Assembly: GCF_900128475.1 (NCBI RefSeq)
Contig: NZ_LT635837.1
Span: 355,615 to 419,614, forward strand
Direction of reading: 5' to 3'
DNA from: Mediterranea massiliensis
Lineage (GTDB): Bacteria > Bacteroidota > Bacteroidia > Bacteroidales > Bacteroidaceae
Length of the DNA stretch: 64,000 bases
The position numbers were made by a program, and so were the translations under genes. This document shows, piece by piece, positions 8,737 to 16,951 of this stretch (the first letter of the stretch is position 1; each line of letters begins with the position of its first letter). The notes beneath the pieces are model-generated. The model ran no database searches and had not been told where the DNA came from. It saw only the letters and a program-made list of their open reading frames with translations.

Positions 8737-9061
8737 GTATTTTTCCTTTGTATTGCGGATGATTCGGGCAAAGTTTCTGAACATACCTACAAAGCCTTAC
8801 CTACACTACCCCCAAGCATCTGCTGTGCGTCCCTGCCATCGGGGCATGACCCATTAAACAATCCTTGCCGAGCATGCTACAAAAGCCATAACTGTCTTAA
8901 AATGGAAAGTATCCATGTTTTGTCATCCCGCACTCGATGCGGGATCCACATGCCACAGGTTGTGTGCAATGAATCCCGGCTCAAGGCCGGGATGACGTTG
9001 TATCAGCTTCTTCATTCCTAATTTTGACGCAGACGCTTTGACTTAGGATCAAGATAGCAGA
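8737..9061. other. Intergenic region between M23 gene and lipoprotein operon
   Basis: About 325 bases without a supportable gene. It holds the pair of inverted GC-rich palindromes at 8922-8996. An open frame over 8671-9021 (+) has no family features, no ribosome-binding context and runs through the palindromes, so I do not call it. Confidence 0.6.
8922..8996. repeat. Pair of inverted REP-like palindromes
   Basis: GTCATCCCGCACTCGATGCG at 8922-8941 continues to 8947. An inverted relative, GAATCCCGGCTCAAGGCCGG, starts at 8971 and ends ...GATGAC at 8996. Each contains its own hairpin: CCCGCA/TGCGGG at 8927-8943 and CCCGGC/GCCGGG at 8975-8991. The two face each other across 23 bases, so the outer GTCATCCC/GGGATGAC ends could also pair. 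They lie 66 bases past the 3' end of the lipoprotein operon and may serve as its terminator or mRNA end. Confidence 0.8.
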
Positions 9062-11800
9062 TTACTGTTTCTGATGAAACTCCATGATACAAGCCGCATA
9101 AAAGTTCCTTCCCAGAAATTTAACACGGGTTTCTCTTGTGACGGTCTTGCCAAACGAGGTATCTTCAATCACAGTATTGAATGCTCTCTCAGGCAAATAA
9201 TCCAAAAAATTGATTCGTATGCCATCTATGACCAGAAACTGGTCATAGCATCTTAGATGCATAAACATCCTATATAGAGATGCAATGTAATCTTTATAAT
9301 ATACTTTAGTGATATCAGCTTTTTCTGTGAAACCCTGAAAATACCATCCACTCGGCAAATCGCAACTTTCGTAAGAAGATGTAGCTAAACCTGGGTCAAC
9401 TGGCGTATAGACACCTTCGTCATACGTTTTTCCGGTAACATAGCAACTCCATTTTCCTGGATAACCGTCTCCGTCTGGTGACGGATGAAAATCCTCTTTC
9501 ACTTCTATCGCATCCAAGTCATCTACTTCAACAATGGATGTCATTGTTCTGATACTATCATTAGGTTCACCATTCATTGTACCCTTATGGAAAACAACAA
9601 CGTCTTCATCACTATACCGATATTCGCCCTCAGCAAGAAAAGCATCATCATTATAAGCAATACATCCGAATCCTAAGCTTATTTCTATCGGATGTCCATT
9701 ATCCACAAACTCGTCCGTAAAGACTTCCCCATTGCTATAATATCTGTCGCGATAAACCTTGGCATAGTACAGCAGGGGCAGATTGTGATGAGGTTCTTCC
9801 CAAACGTATCCCGTGCGGTATTCAACCCTTACGAGTTCCGGCTCGTCCTTTTCCGTGACTACAGCACCGATATAAGATGCTATCAATTCTATGACCTGCC
9901 TGTTCTCCTCAACAGTGCCTACGTTAACCGTTTCAAGCCTGATGGGTACCTGAACCTGATAGAACGTCGTATCGGCCTTGGTCCCGGTGGAGGTGGAGAG
10001 TTCGCTGACAGAAACAGCGCTTGCCGCAGCTGAATGGAACTTCAAATACGGCATCGCAATGTCATTCTCCTCCGCATCCTTTTGGGTATAGGTTTCATAG
10101 GACAGCTCCAGCTGTATGGCTTGCGTTCCATGCTCAAACAGCTGGACGGCTGAATACCGGACAGGATTGTCACCGGCAGAATCGAACACAGGCGTTTGGC
10201 CGGAAGGAGTGCCTTCAAGTTCATCTCTCGTCTGAACATAAACAGTATGCTGCTGTGCAAAAAGGTGAATCCGTGCTTCCGGGTGACAGCTTATCCTATT
10301 GCCATAGGAATCGGTGTAGCTGCTGTTCTGCACAAACAACAAATCGAGGGTATCTCCCAGTTCCACCCGGAAAGGAGACGATGTACTTTCTGTACCGCCC
10401 AACACCTTGATCGTGTCAGACAACGCCTTGACCGGATCACTTAATTCCATTTCTGTCACAACGGCTCCTACATAGGACACCACAAACTCGAGAGTCTGCC
10501 GGTTCTCGTCTGCCGTGCCGACCTGTATGACATCGAGTCTTACCGGAACCTGGACATCATAGAAGGCCGTATCCGTCTTTATCACGGACTTGGTCGCACG
10601 CTCGTTCATGGAAAGCTCGCCGACACTGACATTTTCAAACTTCAGGTATGGCATCTCTATTTCCTGATTGTCCCCATCGGTTGTAGAGAAGGTCTCATAC
10701 GACATCTCCAACCGAATGGCTTGAATTCCGGCTTTAATCGACTGGATTGCCGAATAGAGAATCGGATTTTCTCCGCTGGCCTCGAATGCCGCCTCTTCGG
10801 TACTTGGAGTCCGGGCAATCTCATCTGCTGTCCGGGCGTAAACGGTATCCAGCTGTGCGAAGAGATTGATTCTCGCTTCCGGTTCACAGCTCATCCGGTT
10901 CCCATAGGCATCGGTATAACTACTATGCTGCCTGAAGAGCAAGCTTAAGGTATCCTGAGGATTGACCAGGAAAGGAGAGGCGACACTGCTCGTTCCCCCC
11001 AGGACATCCATGGCAGCGGACAGCTCCTTAACAGGATCAGCCAACTCGACTTCAGTGGTAACCGCCCCCAGGTAGGTAACAGAAAAGGTAAGGTTCTGCT
11101 TGTTTTCAGTCTTGGTGTTTACGCTTTCAATATCAAGGTTAAAGGTTGCATTGACTTCGTACCAGGTCGTATCGCTGACAGTGGCTCTTGTTTGTGGCAG
11201 CGGCCTGACTGTAATCGATCTGACTACCGCTCCGCACCGTGTGCCCGGTCCTGTTTCTTCCGTCACTCCAGAATTTCCAAAGTTTGCCTGATTCAGCTTG
11301 ATGTAGGGCATCTCGATCGTTTCACCACCAGCCGTGGTATAACCATACACTTCGTATGCCAGATCAAAGTTGACAGACTGTTCGCCGATGAGGAACTTCT
11401 GATCAATCTTATTGACTACAGGATTATCGCCTTCAGTGGAAGTCTGGATTTCCGTTTTTTCCTGAACGCCGGTCAGTTGGTTCAACTGTTCCACATACAC
11501 CGTATCCAGTTGGGCGAAAAGCTCAATGGTGGCTTCCGGCTCGCATTCAAACGTGATGCCATTGGAGTCGGTATAGCTGCTCTTCTGACTGATGACCATA
11601 TTGAGCGTATCCCCTTGGGAGACCACGACAGGAGAGGCACTGGTGCCGGTACCCGTTCCACTTTCATTGCTAATCTCAAACGACACTTCCCCGCTGCCGT
11701 CCTTCTGGCCCTGACCTGTGGAGGCAGGGTTGTCATCGCTACACGATGCCAACGCACCTGCGGTCAGAAATGCCAGCATACAGATAATCAGATTTTTCAT
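9062..11800 (-). CDS. Large lipoprotein with three internal repeats, function unknown
   Basis: A 912-residue predicted lipoprotein. MKNLIICMLAFLTAGALASC gives a signal peptide with lipobox Cys20; the start at 11800 is chosen because it opens that signal (an in-frame ATG at 11830 adds only ten polar residues). Three related blocks of about 190-200 residues follow (roughly 57-255, 265-455, 465-660). Each contains a DTL..SSYTD.YGN/NG..CEPEA....FAQ.DTVY stretch, then DNP..., then a (E/A)MPY(L/I)K strand, and ends in a V.YxGAV(T/V)TE strand with DPVK. A different C-terminal domain (about 665-912) is rich in aromatic residues. I recognise no family. It is cotranscribed with the 176-residue lipoprotein upstream (5 bases between them). 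A cell-surface or periplasmic binding or structural role is an inference only. Confidence 0.85.
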   Translation of the reverse strand: MKNLIICMLAFLTAGALASCSDDNPASTGQGQKDGSGEVSFEISNESGTGTGTSASPVVVSQGDTLNMVISQKSSYTDSNGITFECEPEATIELFAQLDTVYVEQLNQLTGVQEKTEIQTSTEGDNPVVNKIDQKFLIGEQSVNFDLAYEVYGYTTAGGETIEMPYIKLNQANFGNSGVTEETGPGTRCGAVVRSITVRPLPQTRATVSDTTWYEVNATFNLDIESVNTKTENKQNLTFSVTYLGAVTTEVELADPVKELSAAMDVLGGTSSVASPFLVNPQDTLSLLFRQHSSYTDAYGNRMSCEPEARINLFAQLDTVYARTADEIARTPSTEEAAFEASGENPILYSAIQSIKAGIQAIRLEMSYETFSTTDGDNQEIEMPYLKFENVSVGELSMNERATKSVIKTDTAFYDVQVPVRLDVIQVGTADENRQTLEFVVSYVGAVVTEMELSDPVKALSDTIKVLGGTESTSSPFRVELGDTLDLLFVQNSSYTDSYGNRISCHPEARIHLFAQQHTVYVQTRDELEGTPSGQTPVFDSAGDNPVRYSAVQLFEHGTQAIQLELSYETYTQKDAEENDIAMPYLKFHSAAASAVSVSELSTSTGTKADTTFYQVQVPIRLETVNVGTVEENRQVIELIASYIGAVVTEKDEPELVRVEYRTGYVWEEPHHNLPLLYYAKVYRDRYYSNGEVFTDEFVDNGHPIEISLGFGCIAYNDDAFLAEGEYRYSDEDVVVFHKGTMNGEPNDSIRTMTSIVEVDDLDAIEVKEDFHPSPDGDGYPGKWSCYVTGKTYDEGVYTPVDPGLATSSYESCDLPSGWYFQGFTEKADITKVYYKDYIASLYRMFMHLRCYDQFLVIDGIRINFLDYLPERAFNTVIEDTSFGKTVTRETRVKFLGRNFYAACIMEFHQKQ

Positions 11801-11805
11801 AAATA

Positions 11806-12336
11806 TCAGTCTTTGTTGATTATATCCCATTCTTCTTGTGGCGGCATGACATCACTTTTCGAGAGTACTCTGCCGTCATAGGTCATGACCTGCCATGTGT
11901 TGCCCACCTGCAAGCAGATGGCATGTTTCCCCATCTTGACATGCTCGGAACGAAGCAGGAGGTCATTGTGCGGAAAATACAACGTTGTTGTACGATACTT
12001 TGTACCGACATAGAAGCCGCGCTTGAATCCGGTAAATGTGTCAAATCTTCCAATATATTTTCCATCTGTTTTCCACACTTCATGACTATAAGCACTTTTG
12101 CTTGCAATAATAAAACAACTGTCGGCCGTTACAGACGCGTATGATGAAGGAGAAACAATTATCTTTCCATCTGTTCTGCGTTTTACCCCTTTCAGGCTGC
12201 TGCCGTCATCATCGTATTCCGTGAAACAGACAAGATCATACCCCATATTCTTTTCTTCCCTGCCCGGCTTACATCCTACTATATGGCAAGCGATACAAAT
12301 CAGTAGCAATATATTCCTGAAGTTTTTTACATTCAT
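11806..12336 (-). CDS. Small lipoprotein, function unknown
   Basis: A 176-residue protein with a short signal peptide and lipobox ending in Cys22 (IACHIVGC). The remainder alternates short strands with WKTDGKYIGRFDTFTG and LYFPHNDLLLRSEHVKMG, suggesting a small beta-rich domain. No known family is recognised. It precedes the 912-residue repeat lipoprotein by 5 bases, so the two genes are almost certainly one transcript and may act together at the envelope. Confidence 0.75.
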   Translation of the reverse strand: MNVKNFRNILLLICIACHIVGCKPGREEKNMGYDLVCFTEYDDDGSSLKGVKRRTDGKIIVSPSSYASVTADSCFIIASKSAYSHEVWKTDGKYIGRFDTFTGFKRGFYVGTKYRTTTLYFPHNDLLLRSEHVKMGKHAICLQVGNTWQVMTYDGRVLSKSDVMPPQEEWDIINKD

Positions 12337-12377
12337 AGTCTATAAAATCCATTATTCATGATGCTTTCTACGTGCAA

Positions 12378-12385
12378 CAAAGATA
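12378..12385 (-). promoter_or_regulatory. -7 box for the two-lipoprotein operon
   Basis: TATCTTTG on the minus strand, leaving a leader of about 36 bases to the start at 12336. The -33 element is not obvious. Confidence 0.5.
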
Positions 12386-12686
12386 ATGGTTTCCTTTGTA
12401 TTATCGATAATTCCACCATTCTTTTTAAAACATACGCACAGCAAAAACCGGAAAAAGTACTCTAAAAATAAAAACAACGTATTCAGACTTTTTACTTCGC
12501 ATGCAGGCAAAAGAATCGCCTTTCCCCCAGCAGCCTCTGGAGAAGCGTCTCCTCGCCAGCCGGAAGAAGGGGAACTGGAAGCGTAAGAAAGATAATCGGA
12601 AATGCTGCAAAACATACACCGGGCAAAGACATTCTGTCAGCTTTTTCACTATATTGCGCCATGTTTAACCCCTAACACTTTACATT
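12386..12686. other. Intergenic region before alanine dehydrogenase
   Basis: About 300 bases with no supportable gene. Short open frames on both strands over 12352-12615 lack family features. A GC-rich patch at about 12527-12580 sits inside AT-rich sequence. A weak -7-like TATATTGC precedes the alanine dehydrogenase start. I see no 22-bp array here. Confidence 0.5.
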
Positions 12687-13793
12687 ATGGTTATTGGTGT
12701 ACCGAAAGAAATAAAAAATAATGAGAATCGTGTCGGCATGACGCCGGCCGGAGTGGCCGAACTCGTCAAACATGGACACACCGTATACGTGCAGCAAACG
12801 GCAGGCGCCAACAGTGGATTTGCCGATGAAGACTACGTGAATGCAGGTGCACGAATGCTGCCCACCATCGAAGAAGTCTATGCCGCCGCTGAGATGATTG
12901 TCAAGGTCAAGGAACCCATCGCCCCCGAGTACAAACTCATCCGCCACGGACAGGTGGTGTTCACTTACTTCCACTTTGCCGCCGACCGTGCCCTGACCGA
13001 AGCCATGATAGAAAGCGGAGGTATCTGTATCGCCTACGAAACCGTCGAGCTGCCTGACCGCTCGCTGCCCCTGCTCATCCCCATGAGTGAAGTGGCCGGC
13101 CGTATGTCCGTACAGGAAGGTGCCCGTTTCCTTGAGAAGCCTCAGGGTGGCAAGGGCAAACTGCTGGGAGGCGTGCCGGGCGTACGTCCAGCCCGCGTAC
13201 TGATACTGGGCGGAGGCATCGTGGGATGCAACGCCGCACAGATGGCTGCCGGCATGGGTGCCGAGGTAATGATTACGGACATCAACCTGCCCCGCCTGCG
13301 CTACCTCAGTGAAGTGCTGCCCAAGAACGTGAAGACCCTTTACTCCTCGGAACACAACATCCGCCAGGAACTGCCCACCATAGACCTGGTTATCGGCTCC
13401 GTCCTCATCCCCGGCGACAAGACGCCACACCTCATCACCCGCGACATGCTCCGCCTGATGAAGCCCGGCACGGTGCTCGTCGACGTAGCCATCGACCAGG
13501 GCGGTTGCTTCGAGACGTCGCACCCCACCACACACAGCGACCCGACGTACGTCGTGGACGGCATCGTACACTATGCTGTAGCCAACATCCCCGGCGCCGT
13601 ACCCTTCACCTCGACCATGGCACTGACCAACGCCACCCTGCCCTACACCATCGCGCTGGCAGACAAGGGCTGGCAGAAGGCCTGCAAGGACAACCCCGCC
13701 CTGGCACTCGGCGTAAACGTGGCCGACGGCAAAGTGGTCTACAAAGCCGTGGCCGATGTCTTCGGCCTGCCTTACGAGGAGCTTATGCTCTAA
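12687..13793 (+). CDS. ald: Alanine dehydrogenase
   Basis: A 368-residue cytoplasmic NAD-dependent enzyme converting L-alanine to pyruvate and ammonia and back. The N-terminus MVIGVPKEIKNNENRVGMTP is the alanine dehydrogenase/transhydrogenase signature. The substrate-binding region YFHFAADRALT lies near residue 92, and the nucleotide-binding Rossmann motif VLILGGGIVGCNAAQMAAGMGA lies near 172. The NIPGAVPFTSTMAL segment near 297 is also typical. The length matches the family (about 370). It is followed by a strong terminator and has no clear operon partners. Confidence 0.95.
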   Translation: MVIGVPKEIKNNENRVGMTPAGVAELVKHGHTVYVQQTAGANSGFADEDYVNAGARMLPTIEEVYAAAEMIVKVKEPIAPEYKLIRHGQVVFTYFHFAADRALTEAMIESGGICIAYETVELPDRSLPLLIPMSEVAGRMSVQEGARFLEKPQGGKGKLLGGVPGVRPARVLILGGGIVGCNAAQMAAGMGAEVMITDINLPRLRYLSEVLPKNVKTLYSSEHNIRQELPTIDLVIGSVLIPGDKTPHLITRDMLRLMKPGTVLVDVAIDQGGCFETSHPTTHSDPTYVVDGIVHYAVANIPGAVPFTSTMALTNATLPYTIALADKGWQKACKDNPALALGVNVADGKVVYKAVADVFGLPYEELML

Positions 13794-13815
13794 AGACATA
13801 CCTTTGAAAAAGAAA

Positions 13816-13862
13816 TCAGGCACGGACCTCATCGATATGCGAGGCCGTGCCTGATGTTTTTT
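13816..13862 (+). terminator. Rho-independent terminator after ald
   Basis: The arms TCAGGCACGG (13816-13825) and CCGTGCCTGA (13845-13854) pair perfectly, with a second CCTC/GAGG pairing inside. A TGTTTTTTAT tract follows. It also lies just beyond the 3' end of the minus-strand HdeD-like gene. Confidence 0.9.
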
Positions 13863-13877
13863 ATCGTCTCTTTCTGA

Positions 13878-14450
13878 TCAGTTCAAGATTTCAGCATCCT
13901 CTGCATGATCCTTCAAGGCTTCCACGTCGCGGGGCTGCGGACGATGGCGGGTAAACTTCATCCAGTTCACCAGCTCGGACAAGGCATAGACGAGGCACGT
14001 CACACCAATAATGATAAAGGCCGTCGAACGTACCCCCGTGGGGTTGAACAAGGTCACAATACCAGCTATCAGAATCAGCAACGGCACCACATAAAATCCG
14101 CCGGGCACCTTCATCCAGCTTCGTGCCGCCATGAGCGAAGCCATCTGCTGGACACCTCCCATCATCAGAATAAAGCCCAATACAAAGGTCAGCAGATCGG
14201 CAAAAAAGCCGGGCATGACAACCAACCATAAGCCGAAGAGCAGACTGCCCAATCCCTCTACAGGAAACCGACGGCGCAGCTCGGCCTTCTGTACCAGATA
14301 ACCGATCAGACTGATGAGCGAAGGCACCAGAAAGACCACACCGATGGTAATCACCAGATACTCGCCTGCCTGTACCGGGAACAGGACCAGCAGCAGTCCG
14401 ATAATCAAAGCGCAAATGATGCGCATCAATGAATAATTCAATCCTTTCAT
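13878..14450 (-). CDS. HdeD/DUF308-family membrane protein
   Basis: A 190-residue integral membrane protein with about six hydrophobic segments (for example ICALIIGLLLVLFPV, YLVITIGVVFLVPSLISLIG, FADLLTFVLGFILMMGGV, VVPLLILIAGIVTLFNP, STAFIIIGVTCLVYALSELV). The pattern of paired helices around short loops with NP is that of the HdeD/DUF308 family, linked to acid resistance in E. coli but of unclear role elsewhere. The start MKGLNYSLMRI at 14450 is preferred over upstream ATGs because it begins just before the first helix and fits the promoter at 14512-14542. The C-terminus is charged and cytoplasmic in appearance. Confidence 0.85.
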   Translation of the reverse strand: MKGLNYSLMRIICALIIGLLLVLFPVQAGEYLVITIGVVFLVPSLISLIGYLVQKAELRRRFPVEGLGSLLFGLWLVVMPGFFADLLTFVLGFILMMGGVQQMASLMAARSWMKVPGGFYVVPLLILIAGIVTLFNPTGVRSTAFIIIGVTCLVYALSELVNWMKFTRHRPQPRDVEALKDHAEDAEILN

Positions 14451-14511
14451 ATCTTTCAAATCAATATAGTTGTACAACATTCGGGAAGGACGATTGGTTC
14501 GCCCTTCCCTG

Positions 14512-14542
14512 CAAAGATAGGTCTTTTGAAGCACACCTGCAA
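14512..14542 (-). promoter_or_regulatory. Promoter for the HdeD-like gene
   Basis: On the minus strand TTG (14540-14542), a 20-bp spacer, then TATCTTTG (14512-14519). It gives a leader of about 55 bases. Confidence 0.65.
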
Positions 14543-14605
14543 CGAAAACCTGTCCAAATGCAATGCCCAAATACCAACCAGAACATTCCCCGGTCATTAG
14601 AAGAA

Positions 14606-14636
14606 TTGTATATCTTTGAATAAATCCGTATCTTTG
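14606..14636 (+). promoter_or_regulatory. Promoter for the asparaginase gene
   Basis: TTG (14606-14608), a 20-bp spacer, then TATCTTTG (14629-14636), 33 bases before the ATG. A second TATCTTTG lies at 14611-14618. Confidence 0.65.
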
Positions 14637-14669
14637 CGTCATCATTCACCCCAAACAACGGAATGCGAA

Positions 14670-15716
14670 ATGAAAACAGCAGATTGCCCTTCAGTATTAT
14701 TGATTTATACCGGCGGTACCATCGGCATGATTGAGAATCCCGAAACAGGTGCTCTGGAAAGCTTCAACTTCGACCAGCTGCTCAAGCATGTGCCCGAACT
14801 GAAACGCTTCAACTGCCACATCTCCACCTACCAGTTCAACCCACCCATCGACTCGTCGGACATGGAACCGGAACTCTGGGCCAAGATTGTGAAAATCATC
14901 AGCAGCCACTACAACGACTACGACGGCTTCGTCATCCTGCACGGCACCGACACCATGGCCTACACGGCCTGTGCTCTGAGCTTCATGCTCGAAAACCTGT
15001 CGAAACCCGTCATCCTGACCGGCTCGCAACTGCCCATCGGCATGCTGCGTACCGACGGCAAAGAGAATCTCATCACCGCCATCGAGATAGCCTCCGCCCG
15101 CCGCTCTGACGGCACGCCCATGGTGCCCGAAGTCTGCATCTTCTTCGAGAACGAGCTGATGCGCGGCAACCGCACCACTAAAATCAATGCGGAGAATTTC
15201 AATGCCTTCCGCTCGTTCAACTATCCTCCGCTGGCCAAGGTGGGCATCCACATCCGTTACGAGGAACACCTCATCCGACGCCCCGACCCGTCGCGCCCGA
15301 TGAAGCCCCACTACCTGTTCGACACCAACGTCGTGGTGCTTACCCTCTTCCCCGGCATCCGCGAAAGCATCGTCAGCTCCGTACTCCACGTGCCCGGCCT
15401 GAAGGCTGTTGTGCTCAAGACTTTCGGTTCGGGCAATGCCCCGCAGAAAGAATGGCTCATCCGACAGCTCACGGAAGCCAACGAACGGGGCATCGTCATC
15501 GTCAACATCACCCAGTGCCAACGGGGTGTGGTCGAGATGCAACGCTACGGCACCGGCCTGCAGCTGCTCCAGACAGGCGTCATCAGCGGCTACGACAGCA
15601 CGCCCGAGTGTGCCGTCACCAAACTGATGTTCCTCCTGGGCCACGGCCTGAACCAGCAGGAAGTGCGCCGCCTCATGGACTCCAACCTGGCAGGAGAGAT
15701 TACCAAGACTTGCTGA
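14670..15716 (+). CDS. ansA: Type I (cytoplasmic) L-asparaginase
   Basis: A 348-residue enzyme that hydrolyses L-asparagine to aspartate and ammonia. Both catalytic triplets are intact: Thr14 in LIYTGGTIGM and Thr93-Asp94 in LHGTDTMAYTA. No signal peptide is present, so it is the cytoplasmic AnsA type rather than the secreted AnsB type. The start at 14670 (MKTADCPSV) is chosen over the ATG at 14616 because the latter adds residues foreign to the family and lies upstream of the best promoter at 14606-14636. It appears monocistronic. Confidence 0.95.
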   Translation: MKTADCPSVLLIYTGGTIGMIENPETGALESFNFDQLLKHVPELKRFNCHISTYQFNPPIDSSDMEPELWAKIVKIISSHYNDYDGFVILHGTDTMAYTACALSFMLENLSKPVILTGSQLPIGMLRTDGKENLITAIEIASARRSDGTPMVPEVCIFFENELMRGNRTTKINAENFNAFRSFNYPPLAKVGIHIRYEEHLIRRPDPSRPMKPHYLFDTNVVVLTLFPGIRESIVSSVLHVPGLKAVVLKTFGSGNAPQKEWLIRQLTEANERGIVIVNITQCQRGVVEMQRYGTGLQLLQTGVISGYDSTPECAVTKLMFLLGHGLNQQEVRRLMDSNLAGEITKTC

Positions 15717-15806
15717 CGAACATCAGCATGTCAATCAAAAAAGTTACAGATTGTAGAAATAGATACAAAAAAAACGAGCTTGTTCTCACGAACCGCCCGT
15801 CCACAT

Positions 15807-15831
15807 AAGAAAAGCCCGAATGGCTTTTCTT
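15807..15831 (+). terminator. Hairpin after ansA, probable terminator
   Basis: AAGAAAAGCC (15807-15816) pairs with GGCTTTTCTT (15822-15831) around a 5-base loop. The following GTTATT is only moderately T-rich, so termination may be weak or bidirectional. Confidence 0.6.
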
Positions 15832-15876
15832 GTTATTCGTCAATTGTTACCCAAAAATCAATCTTTCTTTTTACTC

Positions 15877-15968
15877 AAAAAAAAAATCCAATACACTATG
15901 AAAACACTTAAAAAATAGCCTATGAAAAAACTTTTATTGTTTTATGTCTTCTGCGGTTTCACAACCAC
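15877..15968 (-). ncRNA. Candidate small RNA from an orphan promoter
   Basis: An optimal Bacteroidetes promoter on the minus strand (15973-16003) points into a region without a gene. The predicted RNA would begin near 15968 with GTGGTT-GTGA-AACCGC, a 6-bp stem closed by a GNRA tetraloop (15953-15968). It is then AU-rich and reaches a run of ten U at 15877-15886. I see no stem directly before that run, so the 3' end is uncertain and transcription could continue to about 15810. No open frame of note lies in it. This is inference from promoter and fold only. Confidence 0.35.
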
Positions 15969-15972
15969 ACTG

Positions 15973-16003
15973 CAAAGGTAGCGCTTTTCCTGCAATCTGC
16001 AAA
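15973..16003 (-). promoter_or_regulatory. Orphan consensus promoter on the minus strand
   Basis: TTTG (16000-16003), a spacer of exactly 19 bp, then TACCTTTG (15973-15980) on the minus strand. The next minus-strand gene in that direction is more than 1.2 kb away (the HdeD gene, beyond ansA in the opposite sense), so the promoter does not serve a known gene. Confidence 0.65.
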
Positions 16004-16246
16004 CATTCGGCAGAATAAAACCTGTTATATAACATATTTTTCAAGAACAATAGCTCTGTTTACACTTTTGGGATATCCTTACAGATTTTTTAAGGAAAAC
16101 AATAAAAACAAGCCACCGAAATATCTGCTTCAGACATTCCGATGGCCGTCCCCTTTAAACACCTTTAAACAAAATGAAATTTCCAATTCATGCCGGAAGG
16201 ACGGATGGACCGAACCACCCTCCCCTCCGGCCGCTTATACAGCTTA
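16004..16246. other. Intergenic region between the orphan promoter and eda
   Basis: AT-rich, about 240 bases, with the eda terminator at 16095-16145. Small plus-strand frames here (16068-16271) have no recognisable features and overlap the 3' end of eda. Confidence 0.5.
16095..16145 (-). terminator. Strong terminator of the kdgK-eda operon
   Basis: On the minus strand the arms at 16131-16145 and 16113-16127 pair over 15 bp with three G-U wobbles and a 3-base loop. CTTGTTTTTATTGTTTT follows. It lies about 100 bases past the eda stop. Confidence 0.9.
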
Positions 16247-16915
16247 TTACTTTCTGGCCTCAGCGATATAGCCCAAAGCCTCCTTGCATTTTTCTGTAAT
16301 GTATGTCCAGTCTTCAGCTGCTACCTTATCCTTCGGGAACAGCTTGGAACCCATACCTACGCAGAACACACCGGCCTTGATCCAGGAAGTAAGATTCTCC
16401 TGAGTCGGCTCTACACCGCCGGTTACCATCAACTTGGACCACGGCATCGGAGCCAGCATGCCCTTGACAAGCTTCGGTCCCAGTACGTCGCCCGGGAAAA
16501 TCTTGCACAGGTCGCAACCTACTTCCTGGGCGAAACCTACCTCGGACACGCTGCCGCAACCCGGCGTATAGGGCACCAGACGACGGTTACAAACCTTGGC
16601 AATCTCGGGATTGTACAACGGACCTACCACGAAATTGGCACCCAGCTGAATGTAAAGAGCCGCAGTAGCAGGATCCACTACAGAACCCACGCCCATTGCC
16701 ATTTCAGGACATTCCTTGGCAGCAAACTTCACCACTTCGGCAAAAACCTCGTGGGCGAAATCACCGCGGTTGGTAAACTCGAAAGCACGGACACCACCGT
16801 CATAACATGCCTTCACTACTTTCTTTGCCACTTCTGCGTCCTTGTGGTAGAACACAGGAACCATGCCCGTAGAACCTATCTTGTTCAATACGGCTATCTT
16901 GTCAAATTTTGCCAT
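16247..16915 (-). CDS. eda: KDPG/KHG aldolase
   Basis: A 222-residue cytoplasmic class I aldolase that splits 2-keto-3-deoxy-6-phosphogluconate into pyruvate and glyceraldehyde 3-phosphate. The Schiff-base lysine is Lys138 in [10 protein letters not shown]. The proton-transfer Glu46 and substrate Arg50 lie in AFEFTNRGD, and GVGSVVDP near residue 75 supplies the next loop. Length is near the E. coli enzyme (213). It follows kdgK by 36 bases on the same strand and ends in a strong terminator. Together with UxaA and KdgK it completes the lower hexuronate route encoded here. Confidence 0.95.
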   Translation of the reverse strand: MAKFDKIAVLNKIGSTGMVPVFYHKDAEVAKKVVKACYDGGVRAFEFTNRGDFAHEVFAEVVKFAAKECPEMAMGVGSVVDPATAALYIQLGANFVVGPLYNPEIAKVCNRRLVPYTPGCGSVSEVGFAQEVGCDLCKIFPGDVLGPKLVKGMLAPMPWSKLMVTGGVEPTQENLTSWIKAGVFCVGMGSKLFPKDKVAAEDWTYITEKCKEALGYIAEARK

Positions 16916-16951
16916 TTTACTATGATCGTTTTTCGGTTATTCTGAAAGAAA

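Noticed and set aside
8671-9021. 116-residue frame between the M23 gene and the lipoprotein operon
   Set aside because: It runs through the REP-like palindromes, has no homologous features and starts back-to-back with the M23 start.
12352-12649. Small frames on both strands before alanine dehydrogenase
   Set aside because: No recognisable domain, overlapping each other, with low-complexity composition.
15912-15982. Short plus-strand peptides beginning MKKLLLFYVFCG after ansA
   Set aside because: About 19 codons, no ribosome-binding context, and it overlaps the minus-strand promoter; likely chance.
16068-16945. Plus-strand frames across eda and its terminator
   Set aside because: They overlap eda and a strong terminator and have no family features.
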